A model generated the notes under the pieces. It searched no databases. It saw only the letters and a program-made list of their open reading frames with translations, and was not told where the DNA came from. A program made the translations under genes and the position numbers. A stretch of 5,039 bases of DNA from Syntrophobacterales bacterium (GTDB lineage Bacteria; Desulfobacterota; Syntrophobacteria; BM002), in contig JAUWKY010000194.1 of NCBI GenBank assembly GCA_030613915.1, positions 1-5,039 of the forward strand, given 5' to 3'. Shown piece after piece: positions 1 to 4,956 of the stretch. How positions within the stretch are numbered: position 1 is the first letter of the stretch; the number at the start of each line of letters is the position of its first letter.

Positions 1-2
1 CT

Positions 3-71
3 GTGCTCGTGCTCTTCTTTAACGCCATTTGGGGTGTGGCTGCCTCCCTCTGGCTGAGGTTTAGCAGGTAG
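3..71 (+). CDS. C-terminal end of a probable membrane protein (partial, starts before the window)
   Basis: Frame 3 of the plus strand is open from the left edge to a TAG at 69-71 and encodes 22 residues, beginning VLVLFFNAIWGVAAS and ending LWLRFSR. The stretch is strongly hydrophobic and closes with two arginines, as expected for a last transmembrane helix with a short positive tail. The other two plus frames stop within the first 60 bases. A minus-strand frame is also open here but gives a low-complexity polar peptide, so I prefer the plus reading. The gene would converge on lon. The family cannot be named from so short a piece. Confidence 0.5.
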   Translation: MLVLFFNAIWGVAASLWLRFSR

Positions 72-102
72 GGGAGGGCACTAGCGTGCCTGAGGAGTAT
101 TG

Positions 103-234
103 GAGGAATAAAAATTCCAAATCACAAAAACTGAGGTTTCAGGTTTCAGTGTTCAGGTTTCAGTTTTTTGTTTTTCTTCCCTGACACCTGACACCTGAAA
201 CCCTGAGATTTGGTGCTTGGAGTTTGGGATTTCA
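103..234. repeat. Composite palindromic intergenic repeat, copy 1
   Basis: The left arm (103-128) matches 4671-4696 at 25 of 26 positions and contains a small hairpin, GGAAT (105-109) with ATTCC (114-118). The right arm begins with ATTTGGTGCTTGGA (208-221), identical to 4830-4843, and the similarity continues to about 234. Between the arms is a different interior from copy 2: a large inverted repeat built of AGGTTTCAG units. The copy lies between the end of the plus-strand gene and the lon terminator. It encodes nothing convincing. It looks like a dispersed non-coding repeat family of unknown function. Confidence 0.75.
131..206. repeat. Large imperfect inverted repeat inside copy 1
   Basis: The left side (131-163) holds AGGTTTCAG three times, at 134-142, 141-149 and 155-163. 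The right side (179-206) holds CCTGACACCTGACACC followed by TGAAACCCTGA, which is close to the reverse complement of the left side. The two sides are separated by a T-rich spacer (164-178). The pairing has single-base slips, so it is a decayed long palindrome built from a 7-8 base unit. Confidence 0.65.
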
Positions 235-260
235 TAGACTCTAGTGCTGCACTACTCCAG

Positions 261-296
261 TGAAAAAGCCATCTCTTGTAAGGAGTGGCTTTTTCA
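261..296 (-). terminator. Probable lon terminator, possibly bidirectional
   Basis: TGAAAAAGCCA (261-271) pairs perfectly over 11 bases with TGGCTTTTTCA (286-296), with a 14-base loop that can add a short CTC/GAG stem. Read on the minus strand, the 3' arm ends in five T residues, giving a stem plus U-tract. The lon stop codon (296-294) forms the first three bases of the hairpin. By symmetry an equivalent U-rich arm exists on the plus strand, so it could also stop the converging gene at 3-71. Confidence 0.75.
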
Positions 297-2648
297 TTCT
301 GTCGGTTCGAGTGCCACTTCCAGGGCATCGGGCATGGCGCGGACCAGGTGAAATTGCATTGCTTCTCGAACCTGTTCAGGCACATCCGGAAGATCCTTGT
401 TATTTATATACGGCAGGATCACTTCCCTTATTCCGGCCCGGTGCGCGGCAAGAACCTTTTCTTTAATCCCTCCCACGGGGAGAACATCGCCCCGCAGGGT
501 GATCTCTCCGGTCATGGCCACGTCTCTCCGCACCTGCTTTCCAGTAATCAAGGAGGCTAAGGTCACCAACATGGCGATGCCGGCGGAAGGGCCATCTTTG
601 GGTATGGCCCCAGCAGGCACATGGACATGGATATCTGAGCCATCGAGGAAGTTTTCCTCAATACCCAGTTGGGTGGCATGGGCTCGCACGTAGGTGAGGG
701 CGGCGGTTGCGGACTCTTTCATGACGTCGCCCAATTGGCCGGTGAGCGTGAGGCTGCCTTTTCCAGACATCCGGGCCGCTTCAATGAAGATGATGTCACC
801 GCCGGTTGGCGTCCAGGCGAGCCCGGTGGCCAGTCCGGGTCCCCACGCTCGGGCGGCCAGCTCAGGAATGAACAGCACCGTCCCAAGGAATTCTTCCAGG
901 TTGTCTGGCCCGATTCTGGTAACCTGCTCGCGCCCGGCGGCAACCTCTTTGGCGACACCTCGGCAGACGGCGGCGATCTGCCGTTCCAGGTTGCGAACCC
1001 CTGCTTCACGTGTATAAGAACGAATGATAGTGCGGATTGCGTCATCCTCCAGTTCGATGAGATCAGCTTTCAGGCCATGAGCTTCAAGCTGCTCAGGGAG
1101 CAGATAGCGCTTTGCTATCATTAACTTATCTTCCTCGATGTAGCCTGGCAGTTCAATCACTTCCATGCGGTCGCGCAGGGCAGGGGGGATAGTGTCCAAT
1201 ATATTGGCGGTGGTGATGAACATTACCTGAGAAAGATCGATGGGAACTTCAAGATAATGGTCAGAAAATGTATGGTTTTGTTCAGGGTCAAGCACTTCCA
1301 AAAGTGCTGAGGAGGGATCGCCGCGAAAGTCTGTGCCCACCTTGTCGATTTCGTCGAGCATGAATACCGGGTTATTGGCTCCAGCCTTGCGAAGGCTTTG
1401 AACAATGCGCCCGGGCAGGGCGCCCACATAGGTGCGCCTGTGGCCCCGAATTTCGGCCTCATCCCGCACCCCGCCTAAAGAAATGCGAATAAACTTACGT
1501 CCGAGAGTGCGGGCGATGGATTGTCCTAAAGAGGTCTTGCCAACGCCTGGAGGACCCACAAAACAGAGAATAGGGCCCTTCATATCCTGTTTGAGCTTTC
1601 TCACCGCCAGGTATTCGATGACGCGTTTTTTGACTTTTTCTAAATCATAGTGGTCGGCATCCAACGTCTCTTGGGCAGCTGTAATGTCCAAGTTGTCCTC
1701 GGTGGAGACTTCCCAGGGAAGCTCCAGTAACCAGTCCAGGTAAGTGCGTGATACAGTATATTCGGCAGCTGCTGGCGGCATTCTGCTCAACCGGTCAAGT
1801 TCCTTCCCGGCCACATCTCGCACCTCGTCGGGCATGGGTGTTTCTTCCAGCTTCTTTTGCAGTTCATCGATCTCGACGGTTCGTTCGTCACCCTCGCCAA
1901 GCTCTTTCTGAATAGCCTTGAGTTGTTCGCGGAGCATGTAGTCCCTTTGGGTCTTGTCCATGCCATCCTTAATCTTCTTCTGGATTTCCTGGCTGAGTTC
2001 CAGGGTCTCGAGTCTCTGGTTCAGCTGGACAGTCAACCGCTCCAACACCGTCTGAGTTTCCAGAGTCTCGAGAATTTCCTGCGCCTCCGCCAACGTCAGA
2101 TCCAAATTTGAAGCCACCAAGGAGATGAGGGGGTGGGGGCCATCCACATTGGTAGCTACCATGGCCAGTTCGGCCGGCATGTTGGCCAGTTCCACAACTC
2201 TCTGAAAGAGATTGCGAATGTTTAAGACCATGGCCTCGATCTGCTTGTCCATCTGGACGGCTTCTTCGATAATTTCCACCTTGGCAACCAGGTAAGGTTC
2301 TTCCTGAACTGTCTCCGTCAGCCGAACCTTTTTAGAGGTGCGAACCAGTAGGTGGTAATGGCCCTCGGGAGATCGCATCATCTTCAAGATAAAGGCTGCC
2401 ACTCCTACCCGGTATAAATCCACCAGGGCAGGTTTCTCCACGGTGTTGTCCCTTTGGGCCACCGCCACAAGCGCTCTATCCTTAACCAGGGCCTCATCTA
2501 TCAGCTTGATGTGATCAGGACGGCTCACCAGAAGTGGAACGGTGAGTTCTGGGAAGAACACTCCCTGGTGCAGAGGCAGCACCGGCAGATGCTCGGGGAT
2601 TGCTTGCTCTTCTTCAGTATTTGTCAAATTGACAGCTTCTGCGGCCAT
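294..2648 (-). CDS. lon: ATP-dependent protease Lon (endopeptidase La)
   Basis: Cytoplasmic AAA+ serine protease that unfolds and degrades damaged and regulatory proteins (family S16). From the chosen start it is 784 residues, the length of E. coli Lon. In that numbering the order is: N-terminal substrate-binding LON domain (about 20-210), coiled helical region (about 215-300), AAA+ module with Walker A GPPGVGKT (365-372), pore-loop segment RTYVGALPG (about 405-413), Walker B VFMLDEID (428-435), sensor-1 TTAN (479-482) and sensor-2 region GVRNLERQ. The protease domain carries PKDGPSAG with catalytic Ser688 and GGIKEK with catalytic Lys731; their spacing of 43 matches E. coli S679/K722. The frame is intact with no missing motif. 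An upstream ATG at 2672 would add MLKKGALF, but AAGGAG sits 8 bases before the ATG at 2648, and that extension would translate the ribosome-binding site itself. The gene lies 104 bases after hsp20 on the same strand, so the two may share a transcript. Confidence 0.98.
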   Translation of the reverse strand: MAAEAVNLTNTEEEQAIPEHLPVLPLHQGVFFPELTVPLLVSRPDHIKLIDEALVKDRALVAVAQRDNTVEKPALVDLYRVGVAAFILKMMRSPEGHYHLLVRTSKKVRLTETVQEEPYLVAKVEIIEEAVQMDKQIEAMVLNIRNLFQRVVELANMPAELAMVATNVDGPHPLISLVASNLDLTLAEAQEILETLETQTVLERLTVQLNQRLETLELSQEIQKKIKDGMDKTQRDYMLREQLKAIQKELGEGDERTVEIDELQKKLEETPMPDEVRDVAGKELDRLSRMPPAAAEYTVSRTYLDWLLELPWEVSTEDNLDITAAQETLDADHYDLEKVKKRVIEYLAVRKLKQDMKGPILCFVGPPGVGKTSLGQSIARTLGRKFIRISLGGVRDEAEIRGHRRTYVGALPGRIVQSLRKAGANNPVFMLDEIDKVGTDFRGDPSSALLEVLDPEQNHTFSDHYLEVPIDLSQVMFITTANILDTIPPALRDRMEVIELPGYIEEDKLMIAKRYLLPEQLEAHGLKADLIELEDDAIRTIIRSYTREAGVRNLERQIAAVCRGVAKEVAAGREQVTRIGPDNLEEFLGTVLFIPELAARAWGPGLATGLAWTPTGGDIIFIEAARMSGKGSLTLTGQLGDVMKESATAALTYVRAHATQLGIEENFLDGSDIHVHVPAGAIPKDGPSAGIAMLVTLASLITGKQVRRDVAMTGEITLRGDVLPVGGIKEKVLAAHRAGIREVILPYINNKDLPDVPEQVREAMQFHLVRAMPDALEVALEPTE

Positions 2649-2656
2649 GAACAAAG

Positions 2657-2662
2657 CTCCTT
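2657..2662 (-). promoter_or_regulatory. Ribosome-binding site that fixes the lon start
   Basis: On the minus strand AAGGAG (2662-2657), preceded by an A-run, is followed by 8 bases and then the ATG at 2648. The alternative ATG at 2672 has no such motif at a useful distance. This supports the 784-residue form of Lon. Confidence 0.85.
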
Positions 2663-2752
2663 TTTTAAGCATTCGACCTAGCTATTAAGTCAGGTTCAAG
2701 GATCGTTCGCATCATAAAGCGAATAGCTGACGGTGGACCGCTGATAGCCAAA

Positions 2753-3196
2753 CTATTTACCTGCTTTTATAGATACGGATGCCGAAATCCTGGATTTCTT
2801 GGGGAGGTGAATGACTAAGAAACCATCCCGATAGGTTGAGCTGGCGCCATCCGGATCCACAGGAACAGGGAGGCGAATAGCTTGATTGAAGGGGCCGAAG
2901 TCTATTTCCATGTGATGGACGCGACTGACATTCTCGTCCAACGGCCTGCATCTGTTACCAGAGATCCTCACAACCTCACTCTCTACCACCACGTCCACAT
3001 CTTGCGGCTTGATACCAGACACATCCACCAATACGGTGAGCTCGTCGTCTGTCTCATAGAGATCCAGGGAGGGCCGCCAACCAGTATCACCACAAAGGGT
3101 GGCCGCCCCAGGGCGCGTCAATGATCCAATCATCCTTTCCATGCGCTGACGCATACGCTCAAATTCTTTTTCGATGTCATCATCGAACCATTTCAT
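2753..3196 (-). CDS. hsp20: Small heat-shock protein, Hsp20/alpha-crystallin family
   Basis: ATP-independent holdase chaperone expected to form cytoplasmic oligomers and bind unfolding proteins. It is 147 residues, a normal length. Residues 1-30 are charged and methionine-rich (EFERMRQRMERMIG), typical of the variable N-terminal arm. The alpha-crystallin domain starts at GWRPSLDLYETDDELTV (39-55), continues with VDVSGIKPQDVDVVVE (57-72), and ends with the family signature GFLVIHLPK (125-133, usual form GxLxIxLPK). The C-terminal I-x-I/V oligomerisation motif is not classical; V-S-I at 141-143 is the only candidate. The ATG at 3196 has GGAGG five bases upstream (3206-3202). It has its own sigma70-like promoter and lies 104 bases before lon on the same strand, which suggests a proteostasis unit. 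No typical sigma32 or CIRCE site is visible. Confidence 0.95.
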   Translation of the reverse strand: MKWFDDDIEKEFERMRQRMERMIGSLTRPGAATLCGDTGWRPSLDLYETDDELTVLVDVSGIKPQDVDVVVESEVVRISGNRCRPLDENVSRVHHMEIDFGPFNQAIRLPVPVDPDGASSTYRDGFLVIHLPKKSRISASVSIKAGK

Positions 3197-3211
3197 GAAA
3201 TCCTCCGGCAG

Positions 3212-3224
3212 CTAAAGTGCTCAT
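3212..3224. repeat. Direct repeat downstream of the hsp20 promoter
   Basis: The plus strand reads CTAAAGTGCTCAT. It matches CGAAAGTGCTCCT at 3281-3293 in 11 of 13 positions, with the core AAAGTGCTC identical. It falls in the hsp20 leader, 16 bases before the start codon. GTGCT is shared with the CIRCE half-site, but the inverted arrangement of CIRCE is absent. It may be a regulator site or a chance duplication. Confidence 0.35.
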
Positions 3225-3241
3225 TATCTCTATTAGTTGAA

Positions 3242-3270
3242 AAAATAGTCACGGATGGGTAGATTTTCAA
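3242..3270 (-). promoter_or_regulatory. Candidate sigma70-type promoter for hsp20 (and possibly lon)
   Basis: On the minus strand TTGAAA (3270-3265) is followed by exactly 17 bases and then TATTTT (3247-3242). The first hexamer matches the -35 consensus at 5 of 6 positions and the second matches the -10 consensus at 4 of 6. Initiation near 3235 would leave a leader of about 40 bases before the hsp20 ATG. A CCCAT follows CTTGAAAAT too closely (5 bases) for a sigma32 promoter. Confidence 0.5.
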
Positions 3271-3280
3271 GGCGGCAGAA

Positions 3281-3293
3281 CGAAAGTGCTCCT
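3281..3293. repeat. Direct repeat upstream of the hsp20 promoter
   Basis: CGAAAGTGCTCCT is the partner of 3212-3224, lying 69 bases away in the same orientation on the other side of the candidate promoter. It also abuts the end of the 229-bp element, two bases from the flanking TA at 3295-3296. Confidence 0.35.
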
Positions 3294-3296
3294 TTA

Positions 3297-3525
3297 ACCC
3301 TGATATTTTATGAATTGCTGTCGCGAGACCATGAAACTGGGAACCCGCTTGCGGGACTGAGCGGAGCGCAGCGAGCGCGAAGAAGATGGGCGTGCCACCG
3401 GGTAACCACAGGGCGTTGGTTCCGAGGCGTACCTGAACGGTACGTCGCAGGAGTCGACACCCGAGGACGCCCGGAAGGACGGCCATATCCGTGGTCGCAG
3501 CAAGTGATTCATGAGATATCCGGGT
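3297..3525. mobile_element. Small non-autonomous element (MITE-like) with imperfect terminal inverted repeats
   Basis: The left end reads ACCCTGATATTTTATGAAT, then TGCTG, then GACCATG. The right end, reverse-complemented, reads ACCCGGATATCTCATGAAT, then cact, TGCTG, then GACCACG. The ends are thus inverted repeats of about 35 bases with a 4-base indel and a few mismatches. Both sides are bordered by TA (3295-3296 and 3526-3527), as a TA target duplication would leave, although two bases are weak proof. The interior 3341-3500 is about 67% GC by hand count, clearly above its neighbours. No transposase is present, and the reading frames across it start or end outside and resemble no family. It lies directly after the broken PPC gene. 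Which insertion-sequence family moved it is unknown. Confidence 0.6.
3327..3496 (+). ncRNA. Candidate structured RNA in the core of the element (omega-RNA/HEARO-like is one hypothesis)
   Basis: On the plus strand several stems can be drawn. GGGCGT (3388-3393) pairs with ACGCCC (3467-3472). Within that, GG-AACCA (3401-3408, one bulged T) pairs with TGGTTCC (3417-3423), and GGCGTACC (3426-3433) pairs with GGTACGTC (3439-3446) around a TGAAC loop. Outside it, CCCG (3344-3347) pairs with CGGG (3352-3355), ACGG (3479-3482) pairs with CCGT (3489-3492), and GACCA (3327-3331) can pair with TGGTC (3492-3496). This is a closed multi-stem domain of about 170 bases. The layout reminds me of HEARO/omega-RNA, the guide-RNA scaffold of IscB elements, but that is memory-based resemblance and no IscB gene is present. 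Strand is assumed from better G-U pairing; the element could instead be structured only as DNA. Confidence 0.4.
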
Positions 3526-3544
3526 TAGTTACGGTTGCAGTAGT

Positions 3545-3625
3545 TTAAATTTCGTCATGGACGATGTCACCATCCTCTAGACGTATTACGAAAATTCGTC
3601 CCTGTTTGGCCTCAGAGTATTTCAT
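3545..3625 (-). pseudogene. 5' stump of a PPC/DUF296-domain protein gene, truncated
   Basis: The minus-strand frame from ATG 3625 encodes 26 residues, MKYSEAKQGRIFVIRLEDGD then IVHDEI, and stops at TAA 3547-3545. I recognise this as the usual N-terminus of bacterial and archaeal PPC-domain proteins (DUF296, annotated as PD1-like DNA-binding proteins), which normally run to roughly 130-150 residues. Everything after the first strand and turn is missing. The end of the 229-bp element follows 19 bases after the stop, and no continuation of the domain is seen on the far side, so sequence was lost as well as interrupted. GAGG six bases before the ATG and a 14-base overlap with the end of the asparaginase-like gene suggest it was once translated as the third gene of that operon. 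Function is not expected from the stump. Confidence 0.75.
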
Positions 3626-4109
3626 GCCCAGCCTCTTCAAACCTGTTCAGTTCCATGTTTTTTTGAACTCTATTTGGATCAAGAACGCGTCCGTTCATGA
3701 CGATGTAAACACCAACCGGCAACAATTGGACAGCAGCAACTGCAGAGCCAATATTGAACGGGGCATCACTTGATTTGGATCTGGCAGGTTCGATTGCCCC
3801 TGTAAGCACGATAACTTTATCTGGGATAGTCATAATTCTTTTTGCCGTTTCAATTATAGTATCAGTTCCGTGCGTTACTATTATATATTTATGGTCATCA
3901 GCCTCTATCTTATCGAAGATGAGTTGGCGGTCATCATCGGTCATGTCAAGGCTATCTTTTCTTAATATGGATTCAATTTGATATGCAAAATTGATATTTG
4001 CCTCTTTTAATACTTGATCGACTGCTGGCTCACCAACCTGATATTTGCTTTTTTTATCGAAATATATCTTGTCTATCGTACCGCCAACGGTAAAAATTTT
4101 GATCTGCAT
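3612..4109 (-). CDS. Single-domain asparaginase-like protein
   Basis: The product is 165 residues and corresponds to the N-terminal catalytic domain only of type I/II L-asparaginase (about 330 residues), the family that hydrolyses asparagine to aspartate and ammonia. Visible motifs are FTVGGTID (6-13, nucleophile Thr11), KDSLDM (51-56, substrate-binding Ser53), VTHGTDT (78-84, Thr82 and Asp83), LTGAIEPARSKSSDAPFN (102-119) and NGRVLDPNRVQK (139-150), where Lys150 aligns with the E. coli AnsB catalytic lysine 162. Tyr23 may stand for the flap tyrosine. It ends at EEAGHEIL, just where the linker to the C-terminal domain would begin. Short stand-alone versions are known as annotated proteins, so this is probably natural and not a truncation. 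In two-domain enzymes the neighbouring subunit's C-terminal domain completes the active site, so activity is uncertain. The gene is AT-rich (about 27-32% GC in two sampled 60-base lines). It starts 32 bases after the GNAT stop and overlaps the PPC stump. Confidence 0.88.
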   Translation of the reverse strand: MQIKIFTVGGTIDKIYFDKKSKYQVGEPAVDQVLKEANINFAYQIESILRKDSLDMTDDDRQLIFDKIEADDHKYIIVTHGTDTIIETAKRIMTIPDKVIVLTGAIEPARSKSSDAPFNIGSAVAAVQLLPVGVYIVMNGRVLDPNRVQKNMELNRFEEAGHEIL

Positions 4110-4125
4110 TTTGTTTTTTTGTAAA

Positions 4126-4130
4126 CCTCC
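4126..4130 (-). promoter_or_regulatory. Ribosome-binding motif with unusually long spacing before the asparaginase-like gene
   Basis: GGAGG (4130-4126) is the only good Shine-Dalgarno motif in the GNAT-asparaginase gap, but 16 bases, mostly A, separate it from the ATG at 4109. No in-frame ATG, GTG or TTG lies between them, and the protein motif TVGGTI requires a start near 4109. Translation may be weak or depend on the A-rich leader. Confidence 0.5.
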
Positions 4131-4141
4131 GAGCTGAGTTG

Positions 4142-4654
4142 TTATGTGGTCAAGTCCTTCTTGCGCAACATCAGCTTCATTGACTTGTTATGCAATTCAA
4201 TTTCGTAATACTTTGTGCCTTCATTTGGGTTGTGCCGATAGGCAGGTATTTCATAGAAGCCGATAGACTCGTAGAGCGCTTGAGCTTCTTTCATGCTGGG
4301 GATGGAATCCAAACGCAGGCGAGAATATCCCATCATTGTTGCTTGCTTCAGAATTGCCTCAACGAGGCATCTGCCGATCCCTCGTCCCCTAATCCTCGGG
4401 GAGACGTAGAGTCGCTTCATTTCACAAACACCGTCAGCCAATTTGTGCACCGCAACACATCCGGCCAGTTTCCCATCACTATAAGCAAGGATAAGGCTGC
4501 CGTCCGGAGCCGCATATTCCCCGGGGAGATTGCCTATCTCTTCATGAAAATCCTCAAGTGCAGGATCATTCTTTCGCGTCTCAGCATACTCCTGGAACAG
4601 AGCTTTTGCTTGAGCCACGTGATCTGCGGTTTCAACTGTCTGTAGTTTAATCAT
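4142..4654 (-). CDS. GNAT-family N-acetyltransferase
   Basis: Acetyl-CoA-dependent N-acetyltransferase of 170 residues; the substrate cannot be told. The GNAT fold is visible in order: an N-terminal helical part (about 10-45), strands SLILAYSDGKLAGCVAVHKL (53-72), then CEMKRLYVSPRIRGRGIGRCL (77-97) with the acetyl-CoA pyrophosphate loop RGRGIG (89-94), and LRLDSIPSMKEAQALYESIGF (113-133), the usual 'ALYExxGF' end of motif B. The frame stays open upstream to an ATG at 4702, but those 16 extra codons translate the intergenic repeat, so I start at 4654. GGCGGAG before it is poorly spaced for a ribosome-binding site. A C-terminal tail HNKSMKLMLRKKDLTT (155-170) is basic and extends past the usual domain end. 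The gene is about half G+C, unlike the AT-rich gene that follows by 32 bases and is probably cotranscribed. Confidence 0.92.
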   Translation of the reverse strand: MIKLQTVETADHVAQAKALFQEYAETRKNDPALEDFHEEIGNLPGEYAAPDGSLILAYSDGKLAGCVAVHKLADGVCEMKRLYVSPRIRGRGIGRCLVEAILKQATMMGYSRLRLDSIPSMKEAQALYESIGFYEIPAYRHNPNEGTKYYEIELHNKSMKLMLRKKDLTT

Positions 4655-4713
4655 GCTCCGCCGCAGGGATGAGGAATAGAAATTCCAAATCACAAATCTC
4701 AAATATCAAATGG

Positions 4714-4746
4714 TTCGACAAGCTCACCATCCTGAGCCAAGTCGAA
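4714..4746. repeat. REP-like hairpin module of the TTCGAC...GTCGAA type
   Basis: TTCGAC (4714-4719) pairs with GTCGAA (4741-4746) and GCTCA (4722-4726) pairs with TGAGC (4733-4737), with an AA/CAA internal loop and the loop CCATCC. 'TTCGACAAGCTCA' palindromes of this kind recur between genes of many bacteria, as I remember them. Confidence 0.65.
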
Positions 4747-4756
4747 GGGCAAAAAA

Positions 4757-4802
4757 CAATGAGCAATCCGCCTCGGGCGGGCCAAACCTGTTTTGGTCAT
4801 TG
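4757..4802. repeat. Three-way-junction palindromic module
   Basis: CAATGA (4757-4762) pairs with TCATTG (4797-4802) and encloses two perfect five-base hairpins: CCGCC/GGCGG (4768-4772 with 4776-4780, loop TCG) and CCAAA/TTTGG (4782-4786 with 4792-4796, loop CCTGT). All three stems are exact. The module sits between the REP-like hairpin and the right arm of copy 2. Confidence 0.6.
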
Positions 4803-4906
4803 AGTATTGGAATTTGAGATTTGTTTGTAATTTGGTGCTTGGAATTTGATATTTTCAACACTCCCTCCCTCCAGCCGACTACCGCAAAGGGGAAAGAGTA
4901 TGGAAG

Positions 4907-4945
4907 CCCCCTCAGGGGGTGGCCCAAAGCCGGGATTTTTGGGCC
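4907..4945. other. Tandem GC-rich hairpins after the right-edge gene
   Basis: CCCCC (4907-4911) pairs with GGGGG (4915-4919), and GGCCCAAA (4921-4928) pairs with TTTGGGCC (4938-4945). The second hairpin lies 11 bases after the stop codon of the minus-strand gene at 4957-5039, so it could end that transcript, but neither hairpin is followed by a U-tract. The stretch 4858-4906 between these hairpins and the repeat shows nothing I recognise. Confidence 0.4.
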
Positions 4946-4956
4946 TGGATTCTTTA

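Larger units (their letters stand above)
4671..4857. repeat. Composite palindromic intergenic repeat, copy 2
   Basis: This copy has the same outer arms as copy 1 and in the same orientation: the left arm 4671-4696 and the right arm starting with ATTTGGTGCTTGGA at 4830-4843. Just inside, CAAATCTCAAAT (4693-4704) is the exact reverse complement of ATTTGAGATTTG (4812-4823), so the arms can pair. The interior is unlike copy 1 and holds two folded modules (4714-4746 and 4757-4802). The repeat begins 16 bases before the GNAT start codon, so any GNAT promoter must lie in or beyond it. It occupies most of the 302-base gap 4655-4956. Confidence 0.75.

Noticed and set aside
77..90. Hairpin GGCAC/GTGCC after the plus-strand gene, as a terminator
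   Set aside because: It has five base pairs, a four-base loop and no T-run on either side, so it is too weak to call.
103..206. A CRISPR array, suggested by recurring short units
   Set aside because: The units are only 7-10 bases, partly overlap, form a palindrome and have no regular unique spacers.
146..385. A 79-codon minus-strand frame downstream of lon
   Set aside because: It overlaps the lon 3' end in another frame, and its C-terminal part is translated repeat sequence (KSQTPSTKSQGFRCQVSG), so it is not a gene.
669..1124. A 151-codon plus-strand frame inside lon
   Set aside because: It is antisense to a conserved part of lon, with no family features and no ribosome-binding site. It is a shadow of the real gene.
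2701..2745. Dyad TTCGC/GCGAA (2706-2710 with 2719-2723) and CGGT/ACCG (2731-2734 with 2737-2740) between hsp20 and lon, as a terminator
   Set aside because: The stems are short, the second has an impossible two-base loop, and there is no U-tract. At most they are weak operator-like symmetry.
3240..3275. A sigma32-type heat-shock promoter in front of hsp20 (CTTGAA with CCCAT)
   Set aside because: The two boxes are only about 5 bases apart, where sigma32 promoters have roughly 11-16. The 17-base sigma70-like arrangement fits better.
3193..3548. Frames of 97 codons on both strands across the 229-bp element
   Set aside because: Both cross the element ends into unrelated flanks, contain composition-driven arginine, proline and glycine stretches, and overlap each other. 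They are explained by the GC-rich repeat.
4190..4645. A 151-codon plus-strand frame opposite the GNAT gene
   Set aside because: It is a shadow of the GNAT gene, whose acetyl-CoA motif and fold order are clear on the other strand.
4724..4927. A 67-codon minus-strand frame in the right intergenic region
   Set aside because: It is translated repeat sequence (ISNSKHQITNKSQIPI and the hairpin modules) with no domain features.
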